Positions 39,082-48,400 of a stretch of 64,000 nucleotides of DNA are shown here, in pieces. A program made the translations under genes and the position numbers. How positions within the stretch are numbered: position 1 is the first letter of the stretch; each line of letters starts with the position of its first letter. The notes beneath the pieces are model-generated. The model saw only the letters and a program-made list of their open reading frames with translations, was not told the DNA's origin and searched no databases. Source of the stretch: Amycolatopsis anabasis (GTDB lineage Bacteria > Actinomycetota > Actinomycetes > Mycobacteriales > Pseudonocardiaceae); NCBI RefSeq assembly GCF_009765355.1, contig NZ_VTHK01000026.1, forward strand, positions 1-64,000, in the 5' to 3' direction.

Positions 39082-40968
39082 CTACTCGCCCGGCTGGATG
39101 TTCTGCTCGAAGTAGTCGGCCAGCTGCGACGGCGTCGACGCGGCCGGCTGGTCGGTGTTGTTGACCTGGTAGATGATCCCCGCCAGCGGCCGGTCCGAAG
39201 CGGTGAAGACCAGCACCGAGGAGCCCTTGCCCGCGGCCGAGGAATACCGCCCCTGCAGCCCGTTGCCCTTCCAGTCCGCCTCCACCAGGTCACCGCCCGC
39301 GGAGTTGAGCAGCCGGTCGGTGTACTCCTTCAACGCGCCCGCCGAGAAGCCGTGGATGTAGCTGATCTGCGCACCGGCCAGGGCGGGCGCCGAACAGGTC
39401 GAGGAGACGCCGAAGTTCTCCCCGGACGGCGGCGCGATCTGCCCGTTGCCGAAGCCCGCGCTGCACTGGCTGGTGTCCGCGATCTTGCCGGCGAGCTGGC
39501 GCAGGCAGCCGGTGAAGCCCTTGTCGTCGGCCTGCCCCGGCTGCTTGCACTCGTCCGCGGAGTACGTCGTGGTCGACGCGGACGGCGACAGGAAGAGGAA
39601 GGCCGCCCCGGCGCCGAGCAGCACGACCACCGCGGCCGCGATCCCGATGAGCAGTTTCTTCCGGTTGCCCTTGGACTCGGACTCCTTGGCCACCGGATAG
39701 GTCGGGAAGTTCGAGGGCGCGGCCTGCTGCGGGCCGCTGGGCGGGAAGTTCGGGTAGTTCTGCCCCGGATATCCGCCGGGCAGCGACGCCACCTGCGGCG
39801 GCGGCGCGTGCGGTCCGGTCTGCCCGGGTCCCATCGGAACGGCCTGGGTGCCGGTGGCCGCGACCTGGCCTTCGACGTTCTGGGTCCGCATGCTGATGCC
39901 GTCGGCGGATACGTGGTGCGCGCCGAGCGCGACCGCGGTCTCCGGCTGGTCGAGGCTGGCCGGCACCACGCCCAGCTTCTCCGCGATCATGGAACCCACC
40001 AGCGGCAACCGGCTCGAGCCGCCGACCAGGTAGATCCCGGCCAGCTGACCCGGCGCCATCCCCGCCGAGCGCACGGTCCGGGAGAGCAGTTCGACGCTGC
40101 GCAGCATCGCGGGCCGGACCAGCGCCTCCAGTTCGGCGCGGGTGACCAGGACGTCGGTGAACGGCTCGGGCATCGGCACCTCGGTCTGCGGATGCCGGGA
40201 CAGCGCCTCCTTGGCGGCCTTGACGTCCTCCTGCAGCGCGCGCCGGGTGCGCCGGTCGCCGGTCGATTCCGGGCGCAGCAACCGCTGCCAGCGCTGCGGG
40301 TCGCGGTGGGACACCTCGCGGCCGACGTGCACCAGCAGCGCCTGGTCGACGTCCAGGCCGCCGAGGTCGGGCAGGCCGTCCTCGGCGAGCACGGCGAACC
40401 CGTTCTGGGTGGCGCCGACGACCGCGACGTCGAAGGTGCCCGCGCCGAGGTCGTAGACGGCGAGCGCCTGGCCCGGGGCGAGGGTTTTCCCGGGGAACGA
40501 GGCGAAGTGCGCGGCGGCGGCGACGGGTTCGGGCACCAGGGAGATCGCCCCGGCCATCCCGGCCAGCCGGGCCGCGGACAACAGCACGTTGCGGCGCACC
40601 GGGCCCCATTGCGCGGGGTGGGTCAGCCGGATCTCGTCGGGCTGATCACCGCCGAGCTGCCGGGAGGTCTCCTCGAGCACGCGGCGCAGCACCGCGGCGA
40701 GGGCCTCGTTGACCGGCACCACGTTGTCCCCGAGCAGGAGGGTCTGCTCGTCCACGCGGCGTTTCGGGTTGGGCTCGAACCGGGTCGGGTCCAGGCGGGC
40801 GCGCCGTTCCGCGTCCCGGCCGACCATCAGGGTGCCGTCCTCCTCGGCGAACACGGCCGAGGGCATGGTGGCCGAACCGTCCACCTCGACGACCCTGGGC
40901 GGGCGGCCGTGCGCGGACAGCACGGCGACGGTGTTGGACGTACCGAGATCCACCGACAGGATCCGCAC
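39082..40968 (-). CDS. Hsp70-like protein with membrane anchor and extracellular domain
   Basis: 628 residues. Residues 1 to about 370 form an Hsp70/actin-type ATPase domain (ILSVDLGTSNTVAVLS, LAVYDLGAGTFDVAVVG, GIYLVGGSSRLPLVGSMI). The peptide-binding domain of DnaK is absent. A Pro/Gly/Gln-rich linker follows, then one membrane span (LIGIAAAVVVLLGAGAAFLF) and an outer domain of about 150 residues with four Cys. GTG 40968 has GGGGAG upstream. It may sense something outside and act through the cytosolic ATPase domain; the role is unknown. Confidence 0.82.
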   Translation of the reverse strand: MRILSVDLGTSNTVAVLSAHGRPPRVVEVDGSATMPSAVFAEEDGTLMVGRDAERRARLDPTRFEPNPKRRVDEQTLLLGDNVVPVNEALAAVLRRVLEETSRQLGGDQPDEIRLTHPAQWGPVRRNVLLSAARLAGMAGAISLVPEPVAAAAHFASFPGKTLAPGQALAVYDLGAGTFDVAVVGATQNGFAVLAEDGLPDLGGLDVDQALLVHVGREVSHRDPQRWQRLLRPESTGDRRTRRALQEDVKAAKEALSRHPQTEVPMPEPFTDVLVTRAELEALVRPAMLRSVELLSRTVRSAGMAPGQLAGIYLVGGSSRLPLVGSMIAEKLGVVPASLDQPETAVALGAHHVSADGISMRTQNVEGQVAATGTQAVPMGPGQTGPHAPPPQVASLPGGYPGQNYPNFPPSGPQQAAPSNFPTYPVAKESESKGNRKKLLIGIAAAVVVLLGAGAAFLFLSPSASTTTYSADECKQPGQADDKGFTGCLRQLAGKIADTSQCSAGFGNGQIAPPSGENFGVSSTCSAPALAGAQISYIHGFSAGALKEYTDRLLNSAGGDLVEADWKGNGLQGRYSSAAGKGSSVLVFTASDRPLAGIIYQVNNTDQPAASTPSQLADYFEQNIQPGE

Positions 40969-41081
40969 AGCTCTCCCCTCGTCAACGCCCCACAGGCGCT
41001 GGTGATGCTGCCATGTCGGGTCGTTCGCCGGGGACGGACCCGGCAAGTTCTTGACGAGCCGGGCTCGGTCGGCACACGATA

Positions 41082-41122
41082 GTTGCGCAGTCTGGTTAAT
41101 TGAGTTGCTCAAAGTACGCAAC
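41082..41122. promoter_or_regulatory. Nested inverted repeats upstream of dtnK
   Basis: GTTGCG (41082-41087) and CGCAAC (41117-41122) form an outer dyad, and TTGAGTTGCTCAA (41100-41112) an inner one. They end 15 bases before the kinase start. This is a candidate operator for the DeoR regulator encoded at the end of the operon. Confidence 0.5.
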
Positions 41123-41137
41123 AAAGGGGTTCGCGTC

Positions 41138-42388
41138 ATGCCGAAAGTGCTCGTCCTCGGCGACGACCTCACCGGCAGCAACGCCAGCGGCGCGCTGTAC
41201 GCGAAGTTCGGCCTGCGCGCGGTGTCGGTGCGCGCGCCGCTGGCGCCGGACTCGCTCGCCCTGCGCCCCGGCAGCGGGATCGACGCGCTGGTGGTGAACC
41301 TGGCCACCCGCCACGCGAGCCCGGAGCGCGCCGCGGCGGCGGTCCGCGCGGCGCTGGCGGCGGCCGGTCCGGTGCCGCTGACGGTCAAACGGGTGGACAC
41401 CACCCTGCGCGGCAACCTCGGCGCCGAGACCGAGGCCGTGCTGGCGGCGGTCCCCGCGGCGCGGGCGCTCGTGGTCCCCGCCTTCCCGGACGCCGGGCGC
41501 GTCACCATCGGCGGCATCCACCTGGTCGACGGGCTGCCGCTCGCCGAATCCCCGGCCGCGCGCGATCCGCTCACCCCGGTGCGCTCCTCCCGGGTGGCCA
41601 GCGTCCTCGGGTGCCGCCGCACGAGCACCGAACTGCCGCTGGACGTGGTCGAGGCCGGATCGAAGGCGGTCGCCGACGCGCTGCGCGCACCCGCCGATCT
41701 GGTGATCTGCGACGCCACCACGAACCGCCACCTGGCCACGATCGCGCGCGCCGCCGCGGAGCTCGCCGAAACCGAGGGCACGCGCTGGATCTCGGTGGAT
41801 TCCGGACCGTTCGGGGTGCGCCTGGCGGCCGCGCTGGGCATCGCGCCGGGCGACGGAACCGTGCCGCCGGTGCTCGCGGTCGTCGGCAGCATCACCGCCC
41901 AGACCCGGGACCAGCTCCTGGAGACCGAACAGGTGCTGGGCGCGCGGTACGTCGAGGTCGGCGCGGACGAACTGGACCCGGTGGCGATCGCCGGACGCGC
42001 GGGCGCGCTGCTCGAAGCCGGAGAGCACGTGGCCGGGGTCCGGATGCGCCCGCCCGATCCTGGGGCGCCGGTCGACGCCGGGATCGCCGCGACCGTCCCG
42101 GTCGTGCTCGCCGAAGCCACCCGGCGGGTGCTCGATCGGCATCGCGTCGGCGGGTTGTACGCGACCGGGGGCGACATCGCGGTCGAGGTCACCGCGCATC
42201 TCGGCGCCGAGGGCTTCCGCATCGACACCGAGGTGCTGCCGCTCGCGGTCGCCGGGCGGCTGGCCGGTGGTCCGTTCGACGGACTTCCGTTCGCCACCAA
42301 GGGCGGACTGATCGGTGACCGCACCGCCGCGGTCGCCTGCCTGGAACACCTGAACTACGTCATCGCGACGGAAAGGACTTCCCCGTGA
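41138..42388 (+). CDS. dtnK: Four-carbon acid sugar kinase (D-threonate kinase type)
   Basis: A 416-residue member of the four-carbon acid sugar kinase (DUF1537) family. The N-terminal domain opens VLVLGDDLTGSNASGALYA with the catalytic Asp pair, followed by VKRVDTTLRGNLGAE. The C-terminal nucleotide domain has GSITAQTRDQL and LYATGGDIAVEV. It phosphorylates D-threonate or D-erythronate at O4. AAAGGGG precedes ATG 41138. The next gene, pdxA2, overlaps by GTGA; this pairing is the known D-threonate module. Confidence 0.87.
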   Translation: MPKVLVLGDDLTGSNASGALYAKFGLRAVSVRAPLAPDSLALRPGSGIDALVVNLATRHASPERAAAAVRAALAAAGPVPLTVKRVDTTLRGNLGAETEAVLAAVPAARALVVPAFPDAGRVTIGGIHLVDGLPLAESPAARDPLTPVRSSRVASVLGCRRTSTELPLDVVEAGSKAVADALRAPADLVICDATTNRHLATIARAAAELAETEGTRWISVDSGPFGVRLAAALGIAPGDGTVPPVLAVVGSITAQTRDQLLETEQVLGARYVEVGADELDPVAIAGRAGALLEAGEHVAGVRMRPPDPGAPVDAGIAATVPVVLAEATRRVLDRHRVGGLYATGGDIAVEVTAHLGAEGFRIDTEVLPLAVAGRLAGGPFDGLPFATKGGLIGDRTAAVACLEHLNYVIATERTSP

Positions 42389-43413
42389 GCAACGAGAAAC
42401 CGATCCTGGGCCTCACCCTCGGCGATCCGGCCGGGATCGGCCCGGAGATCACCGCGCGGACCCTGGCCGAACCGGAATCGGCCGAACTCGCCCGCGGGCT
42501 GGCCATCGGGGACGCGCCGGTGCTCCGGCGGGCGCTCGGCGTGCTCGGCTTGGACGTCGAGGTGAACGCGATCCGCGAACTCGGCCAGGCGCGTTTCGAA
42601 CCCGGCGTGATCGACGTGCTGGACCTGGGCATCGTCACCGCGGACCTGCCGTGGGGCGAGGTCAGCGCGACCGCGGGCAAGGCGGCGGTCGCCGCGATCG
42701 AGACCGCGACGAAACTCGCGCTGGACGGCGAGATCGCGGCCGTGGTCACCTCGCCGATCAACAAGGAGGCGATCTGGGCCGCCGGGTCGCAACACCTGGG
42801 GCACACCGAAATGCTCGGCGAGCTGACCGGTTCGGCCCGGTTCAACACGATGTTCTGGGTGGCCGGGCTGAAGATCTTCTTCGCCACCCGCCACCTGTCC
42901 CTGCGGCAGGCCATCGACAAGATCACCAAACCGAACATCGAGCACGCGATCCGCGAGGCGTACACCGCGCTCGAGGTGTTCGGGACGAAGGCGCCCACGC
43001 TGGCCGTCGCCGCGCTGAACCCGCACGGCGGGGAGAACGGGAAGTTCGGCGACGAGGAGATCGTGGCGATCGCGCCCGCCGTCGAGGCGGCGCGGGCGGA
43101 CGGGCTGAACGTGGTCGGCCCGATTCCCGCCGATTCGGTGTTCCACCAAGGACTTCAGGGCCGGTTCGACGGGGTGCTCTCGCTCTACCACGACCAGGGG
43201 CACATCGCGTCGAAGACCTACGACTTCGACGGCACGGTCTCGGTGACCGTCGGCCTGCCGATCCTGCGCACCTCGGTGGACCACGGCACCGCGTTCGACA
43301 TCGCGGGGACCGGGAAGGCGTCGCACGGCACCATGCGCGCCGCGTTCCGCGCCGCCGTCGACCTCGCCCCGTACGCGCCGAAACTGCCCGAGATCTACCC
43401 GCCCGCCCGGTGA
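42385..43413 (+). CDS. pdxA2: 4-phospho-D-threonate 3-dehydrogenase (PdxA2)
   Basis: A 342-residue PdxA-family NAD-dependent dehydrogenase. It oxidises and decarboxylates 4-phospho-D-threonate (or erythronate) to dihydroxyacetone phosphate. Family blocks are LGDPAGIGPEITART, SPINKEAIWAAGSQHLGHTE, LNPHGGENGKFGDEE, SLYHDQGHIASKT and VDHGTAFDIAGTGKAS, with the metal-binding His residues. The absence of pdxJ and the kinase next door argue against pyridoxal synthesis. The GTG start is coupled to the kinase. Confidence 0.88.
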   Translation: MSNEKPILGLTLGDPAGIGPEITARTLAEPESAELARGLAIGDAPVLRRALGVLGLDVEVNAIRELGQARFEPGVIDVLDLGIVTADLPWGEVSATAGKAAVAAIETATKLALDGEIAAVVTSPINKEAIWAAGSQHLGHTEMLGELTGSARFNTMFWVAGLKIFFATRHLSLRQAIDKITKPNIEHAIREAYTALEVFGTKAPTLAVAALNPHGGENGKFGDEEIVAIAPAVEAARADGLNVVGPIPADSVFHQGLQGRFDGVLSLYHDQGHIASKTYDFDGTVSVTVGLPILRTSVDHGTAFDIAGTGKASHGTMRAAFRAAVDLAPYAPKLPEIYPPAR

Positions 43414-43425
43414 GCGGAGGCAACG

Positions 43426-44730
43426 ATGACGTTCTCCCCCGCGGTTCCCCGCCGGCGCTGGGCCTTCGTGATCCCGGTCGCCGTCGTGATGTACATGCTG
43501 GCGTACCTGGATCGCACGAATGTCGCGGTGATCCTGCCCTATGTCGGCCACGAACTGCCGCTTTCCGCCAGCGCCAGGGGTTTGGCCAGCGGGATCTTCT
43601 TCATCGGCTACCTGGTGCTGCAGATTCCGGCGGCGATCCTGGCCGCCCGCTGGAGCGCCCGGAAAACGGTGCTGATCCTGATGCTCGCCTGGTCCTGCGC
43701 CGCGGTGCTGTGCGGTGTCGTCCAGAACGAGGCCCAGTTGCACGGGGCCCGGCTGCTGCTCGGCTTGTTCGAGGGCGGCGTGTGGCCCGCGGTGCTGATC
43801 CTGCTCGCGTCCTGGTTCCCGCAGGCCGAACGGGCCCGCGCGAACGCGTTGTGGATGAGCTGCCTGCCGATCTCGGCGATCCTGATGTCGCCGCTGTCCG
43901 GCTGGATGCTCGACCACATGTCCTGGCGGTGGGTGTTCATCCTGCAGGGCCTGCCGCCGCTGATCTGGGCGGTGGTGTGGTGGTTCGCGGTGGCCGACCG
44001 CCCGGCGAAGGCGCGCTGGATCTCGGCGGCGGAACGGGAGTACGTCGAGAGCACGCTGGCCGCGGAGGAGGCCGCGAAGCCGAAGGTGGTGGCCCAGGGG
44101 TACCGGCAGGCGCTGCGCGACCGGTCGGTGCTGCTGCTGATCGCCGTGTACTTCTGCTGGATGACGGGGTTCTACGGGTTCAGCCTGTGGCTGCCGTCGG
44201 TGGTCAAATCGATGACCGGCGACAGCTCCGCCACGACCGTGGGGCTGCTCTCCGCGATTCCCTATCTCATCGCGCTCGGTTGCATGCTCGGCGGCGCGCT
44301 GTGGTCGGACCGGACCGGCAACCGGCGGCTCGCGGTGACCGTGCCGCTCGTGGTCGCGATCGGCGGGCTGCTGGCGGGGAACCTGATGCACTGGCCGGGG
44401 GTGGCGCGGTTCGGGCTGCTGTGCGTGGTCGCCGCCGGGGTGTACATGCCCTACGGCCCGTTCTGGGCGATCCCCAGCCAGGTGCTGCGGTTCGAGGTGG
44501 TCGCGGTGGCCATGGGCGTGATCAACGCGCTCGGCAACCTCGGCGGGTTCGCCGGGCCGTACCTGGTGGGCTGGCTGACCGACGCGACCGGCTCTTCGAC
44601 GGCCGGGTTCGTGGTGCTGGCCGGATTCCTGGTGGTGGCGGCCGCCCTCGCGTTCTTCGGGTTGCGGCCCCGGGGCCGCACGCGCATGCCAGAGTTGTCC
44701 CGTGCCCACGTCACGACCGAACACGCGTGA
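43426..44730 (+). CDS. MFS transporter, anion:cation symporter type
   Basis: 434 residues with 12 helices. The start YLDRTNVAVILPYVGHEL after the first helix and the GVWPAVLILLASWFPQAERARAN motif are typical of the ACS family, which imports sugar acids such as galactonate or tartrate. It is placed between pdxA2 and the DeoR gene, so it is probably the D-threonate/D-erythronate permease. The last 29 bases overlap the regulator gene. Confidence 0.87.
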   Translation: MTFSPAVPRRRWAFVIPVAVVMYMLAYLDRTNVAVILPYVGHELPLSASARGLASGIFFIGYLVLQIPAAILAARWSARKTVLILMLAWSCAAVLCGVVQNEAQLHGARLLLGLFEGGVWPAVLILLASWFPQAERARANALWMSCLPISAILMSPLSGWMLDHMSWRWVFILQGLPPLIWAVVWWFAVADRPAKARWISAAEREYVESTLAAEEAAKPKVVAQGYRQALRDRSVLLLIAVYFCWMTGFYGFSLWLPSVVKSMTGDSSATTVGLLSAIPYLIALGCMLGGALWSDRTGNRRLAVTVPLVVAIGGLLAGNLMHWPGVARFGLLCVVAAGVYMPYGPFWAIPSQVLRFEVVAVAMGVINALGNLGGFAGPYLVGWLTDATGSSTAGFVVLAGFLVVAAALAFFGLRPRGRTRMPELSRAHVTTEHA

Positions 44731-45463
44731 GCGTCGCGCGCTGCTGCTGGAGGCGGTGCGCGGCGGCTCCGGCAACATCACCGAGCTCGCGGACTCCTTC
44801 GGCGTCTCGCCGTCGACGATCCGCCGCGACCTGGCCTCGCTGGCCGGGGACGGGCACGTGGTGCGGACCTACGGCGGCGCGCTGGAGGCCGGGCACGGGC
44901 TGGAACGCGGCCTGCGCGAGAAGGACGCCAGCAACGCCGAGGCCAAGGACGCGATCGCGCGCACGGCCGCCGGACTGATCGGCGACGGGGAACTGGTGCT
45001 GCTCGACGCCGGGACCACGACCGGCCGGGTGGCCAAGCACCTCGCCCACCGCGACCGGCTGACCGTGGTGACCAACGGCGTCACGGTGATTCTCGCGCTG
45101 GCGGAGTTCGCGAACGTGGACCTGATCGTGCTCGGCGGCCGCCTGCGCCATCCGAACGAGGCCCTGCTCGGGGAGAGCGTGCTGCAGCAGTTGCGGCACC
45201 TCTCCCCGGATCGGGTGTTCCTCGGCGCGGACGGGCTCGGCGAGCGCGGCCTGTGCTGCCCGACCCTGGAACAGGCGCAGCTCAAGCACGCGATGCTGCA
45301 TTCGGCGCGCGAGGCGTACGTGCTCGCCGACCATTCCAAGCTCGGCCGGGATCCGTTCCCGTACTGGACCCCGCTGGATCGCGAGTACACGCTGATCGTC
45401 GACGCGGACGCGGCGCCCGACGACCTCGATTCGTTCACCGCGCGGGTCCTGTTGGCCCGCTGA
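44702..45463 (+). CDS. DeoR-family transcriptional regulator
   Basis: 253 residues. The N-terminal DeoR helix-turn-helix (RRALLLEAVRGGSGNITELA, VSPSTIRRDLASLAGDGHVVRTYGGA) is followed by the sugar-phosphate-sensing domain (LLDAGTTTGRVAKHL, VFLGADGLGERGLC). The GTG start lies inside the end of the MFS gene. It probably represses the operon until a phosphorylated four-carbon acid appears. Confidence 0.88.
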   Translation: MPTSRPNTRERRALLLEAVRGGSGNITELADSFGVSPSTIRRDLASLAGDGHVVRTYGGALEAGHGLERGLREKDASNAEAKDAIARTAAGLIGDGELVLLDAGTTTGRVAKHLAHRDRLTVVTNGVTVILALAEFANVDLIVLGGRLRHPNEALLGESVLQQLRHLSPDRVFLGADGLGERGLCCPTLEQAQLKHAMLHSAREAYVLADHSKLGRDPFPYWTPLDREYTLIVDADAAPDDLDSFTARVLLAR

Positions 45464-45498
45464 CCAGGGCGGATGCGAAACTGTCGGACCCCGGGTTC

Positions 45499-48400
45499 AT
45501 GATGGTGGACGTGGGCGAGACCGACGTGCTTCAGCTGTTCTCCCCCGCGACCAGGGACTGGTTCGCGGGGGCGTTCGCCGCGCCCACGCAGGCCCAGAAA
45601 GGCGCGTGGCGGGCGGCGCACGCGGGCGAGCACGCGCTGGTCGTCGCGCCGACCGGCTCGGGCAAGACCCTCGCCGCGTTCCTCTGGGCGCTGGACCGCC
45701 TGGCCACCGAGCCGATCCCGGCCGAACGCACCCACCGGTGCCGGGTGCTCTACGTGTCCCCGCTCAAGGCCCTGGCGGTGGACGTGCAGCGCAACCTGCG
45801 GGCGCCGCTGGCCGGGATCTCGCAGGCGTCCCGCCGCCTGGACCTGAGCCCGCCGGACATCGGCGTGGGCATGCGCACCGGCGACACCACCGCCGCCGAG
45901 CGGCGCACGTTCCTGCGCACCCCGCCGGACATCCTGGTCACCACGCCGGAGTCGCTGTTCCTCATCCTCACCTCCTCCGCCCGCGAATCGCTGCGCGGTG
46001 TGGAGACGGTGATCGTGGACGAGGTGCACGCGGTGGCCGGGACCAAACGCGGCGCGCATCTCGCGCTGTCCCTCGAGCGGCTCGACTCGTTGTTGCCCCG
46101 GCCCGCCCAGCGCATCGGCTTGTCCGCGACCGTCCGGCCGATCGACGAGGTCGGCTCGTTCCTCGGCGGCGGGCGGCCGGTGCGGGTGGTGCAGCCGAAG
46201 CTGGCGAAGACCATCGAGGTGCGGGTCGAGGTCCCGGTCGAGGACATGGGGCAGCTCGACGCGCCCGCCGCCCCGGCCGAGGCGCCGCCGTTGCCATCGG
46301 AGGGCGGGATCGGCACGCAGGAGGAGATCTCCGGGATGCCGCAGCGGCGGCCGTCGATCTGGCCCGCGGTCGAGGAACGCGTGCTGGAACTGATCCGGGC
46401 GCACCGGTCGACGATCGTGTTCGCCAACTCGCGGCGGCTGAGCGAACGGCTCACCGCCCGGCTCAACGAGCTGGCCGCCGAGAAGACGCCCGATCTGCAA
46501 CCGGGGCAGCGGTATCCGGCCGAGGCGATCGGCGAATCCGGGCTCACCGTGGGCGCGGAGGCCACGGTCGCCAAGGCGCACCACGGTTCGATGTCGCGGG
46601 AACAGCGCACCCGGGTCGAGGAGGAGCTGAAGTCCGGGCGGCTGCCGTGCGTGGTCGCGACCTCCTCCCTGGAACTGGGCATCGATATGGGTGCGGTGGA
46701 TCTGGTCGTGCAGATCGAGGCCCCGCCCACGGTGGCTTCCGGGCTGCAGCGGGTCGGCCGGGCCGGGCACCACGTCGGCGCGGTGTCGTCCGGGGTGATG
46801 TTCCCGAAGTTCCGCGGCGACCTGATCTCCTGCGCGGTGGTGTCCGAGCGGATGACCAGCGGCTCGATCGAGGCCGTGCGGTACCCGCGCAACCCGCTCG
46901 ACGTACTGGCCCAGCACGTGGTGGCGATGGTCGCGCTGGAACCGTGGCGGGTGGACGAGCTGGGCACGCTGGTCCGCCGGGCGGCGCCGTTCGCCGCGCT
47001 GCCGGACGACGCCCTGCACGCCGTGCTCGACATGCTGTCCGGGCGGTACCCGAGCGAGGAGTTCGGGGAACTGCGGCCGCGGATCACCTGGGACCGGGTC
47101 ACCGGGGAGCTGCGCGGGCGTCCCGGTTCCCAGCGGCTCGCGGTCACCTCCGGCGGCACCATCCCGGATCGCGGCCTGTTCACCGTGATGACGCCCGGTG
47201 CCGACGACAAACCCGGCTCGCGGGTGGGCGAGCTGGACGAGGAGATGGTGTACGAGTCCCGGGTCGGCGACACGATCCTGCTCGGCACGTCGTCCTGGCG
47301 GATCACCGACATCACGCACGACCGGGTCATCGTGGTGCCCGCGCCCGGCGAGCCCGCGCGGATGCCGTTCTGGAAGGGCGACGCGCCGGGGCGGCCGCTC
47401 GAACTCGGGCGGGCGCTGGGCAAGTTCGTCCGGGAAGTGTCCGCTGTGGACTCCGCGGCGGCCCGGGAGCGCGGGCGGTCGGCGGGGCTGGACGAGCGGG
47501 CGTGCGACAACCTGCTCGGCTATCTCGGCGAGCAGCGGGAGGCGACGCGCCACATCCCGGACGACCGCACGGTCCTGCTCGAGCGGTTCCGCGACGAGCT
47601 GGGCGACTGGCGCATCGTGCTGCACTCGCCGTTCGGCGCGCAGGTGAACGCGCCGTGGGCGCTGGCCATCGCGGCGCGGCTGCGGGAAAACCGCGGCGTC
47701 GACGCGCAGGTCATGCACTCCGACGACGGGATCGTGCTGCGGCTGCCGGACGCGCTGGACGCCGAGGGCGCCGAGGTGACGGTCGGGGCCGACGACGTGC
47801 TGATCGACCCGGAGGAGGTCGATCAGCTGATCGTGGCCGAGGTCGGCGGCTCGGCGCTGTTCGCCGCCCGGTTCCGGGAGTGCGCGGCCCGATCGCTGCT
47901 GCTGCCCCGGCGGGATCCCCGGCGCCGCAGCCCGCTGTGGCAGCAACGCCAGCGGGCGTCGCAACTGCTGACGGTGGCCGCGAAGTACGAACGGTTCCCG
48001 GTGATCCTGGAGGCCATGCGGGAATGCCTGCAGGACGTGTACGACGTCGGCGGGCTGCGGGAACTGATGACCGACGTCCGGGCCCGGCGGGTGCGGGTGG
48101 TCGAGGTGGAGACGCCGTCCGCGTCGCCGTTCGCCCGCAGCCTGCTGTTCGGTTACGTCGGGATGTTCCTGTACGAGACCGACGCACCGCTGGCCGAACG
48201 GCGTGCGGCGGCGCTGTCCCTGGATTCCGCGCTGCTGGCCGAACTGCTCGGCACCGAGGCGATCCGGGAACTGCTCGACGCCGGAGTGGTCGCCGAGGTC
48301 GAACGGTCCCTGCAACGGCTCGACGAAGATCGGCACGCGCGCCATGCCGAGGATGCGGCCGATCTGCTCCGGTTCCTCGGCGACCTGTCCGAGGCGGAGG

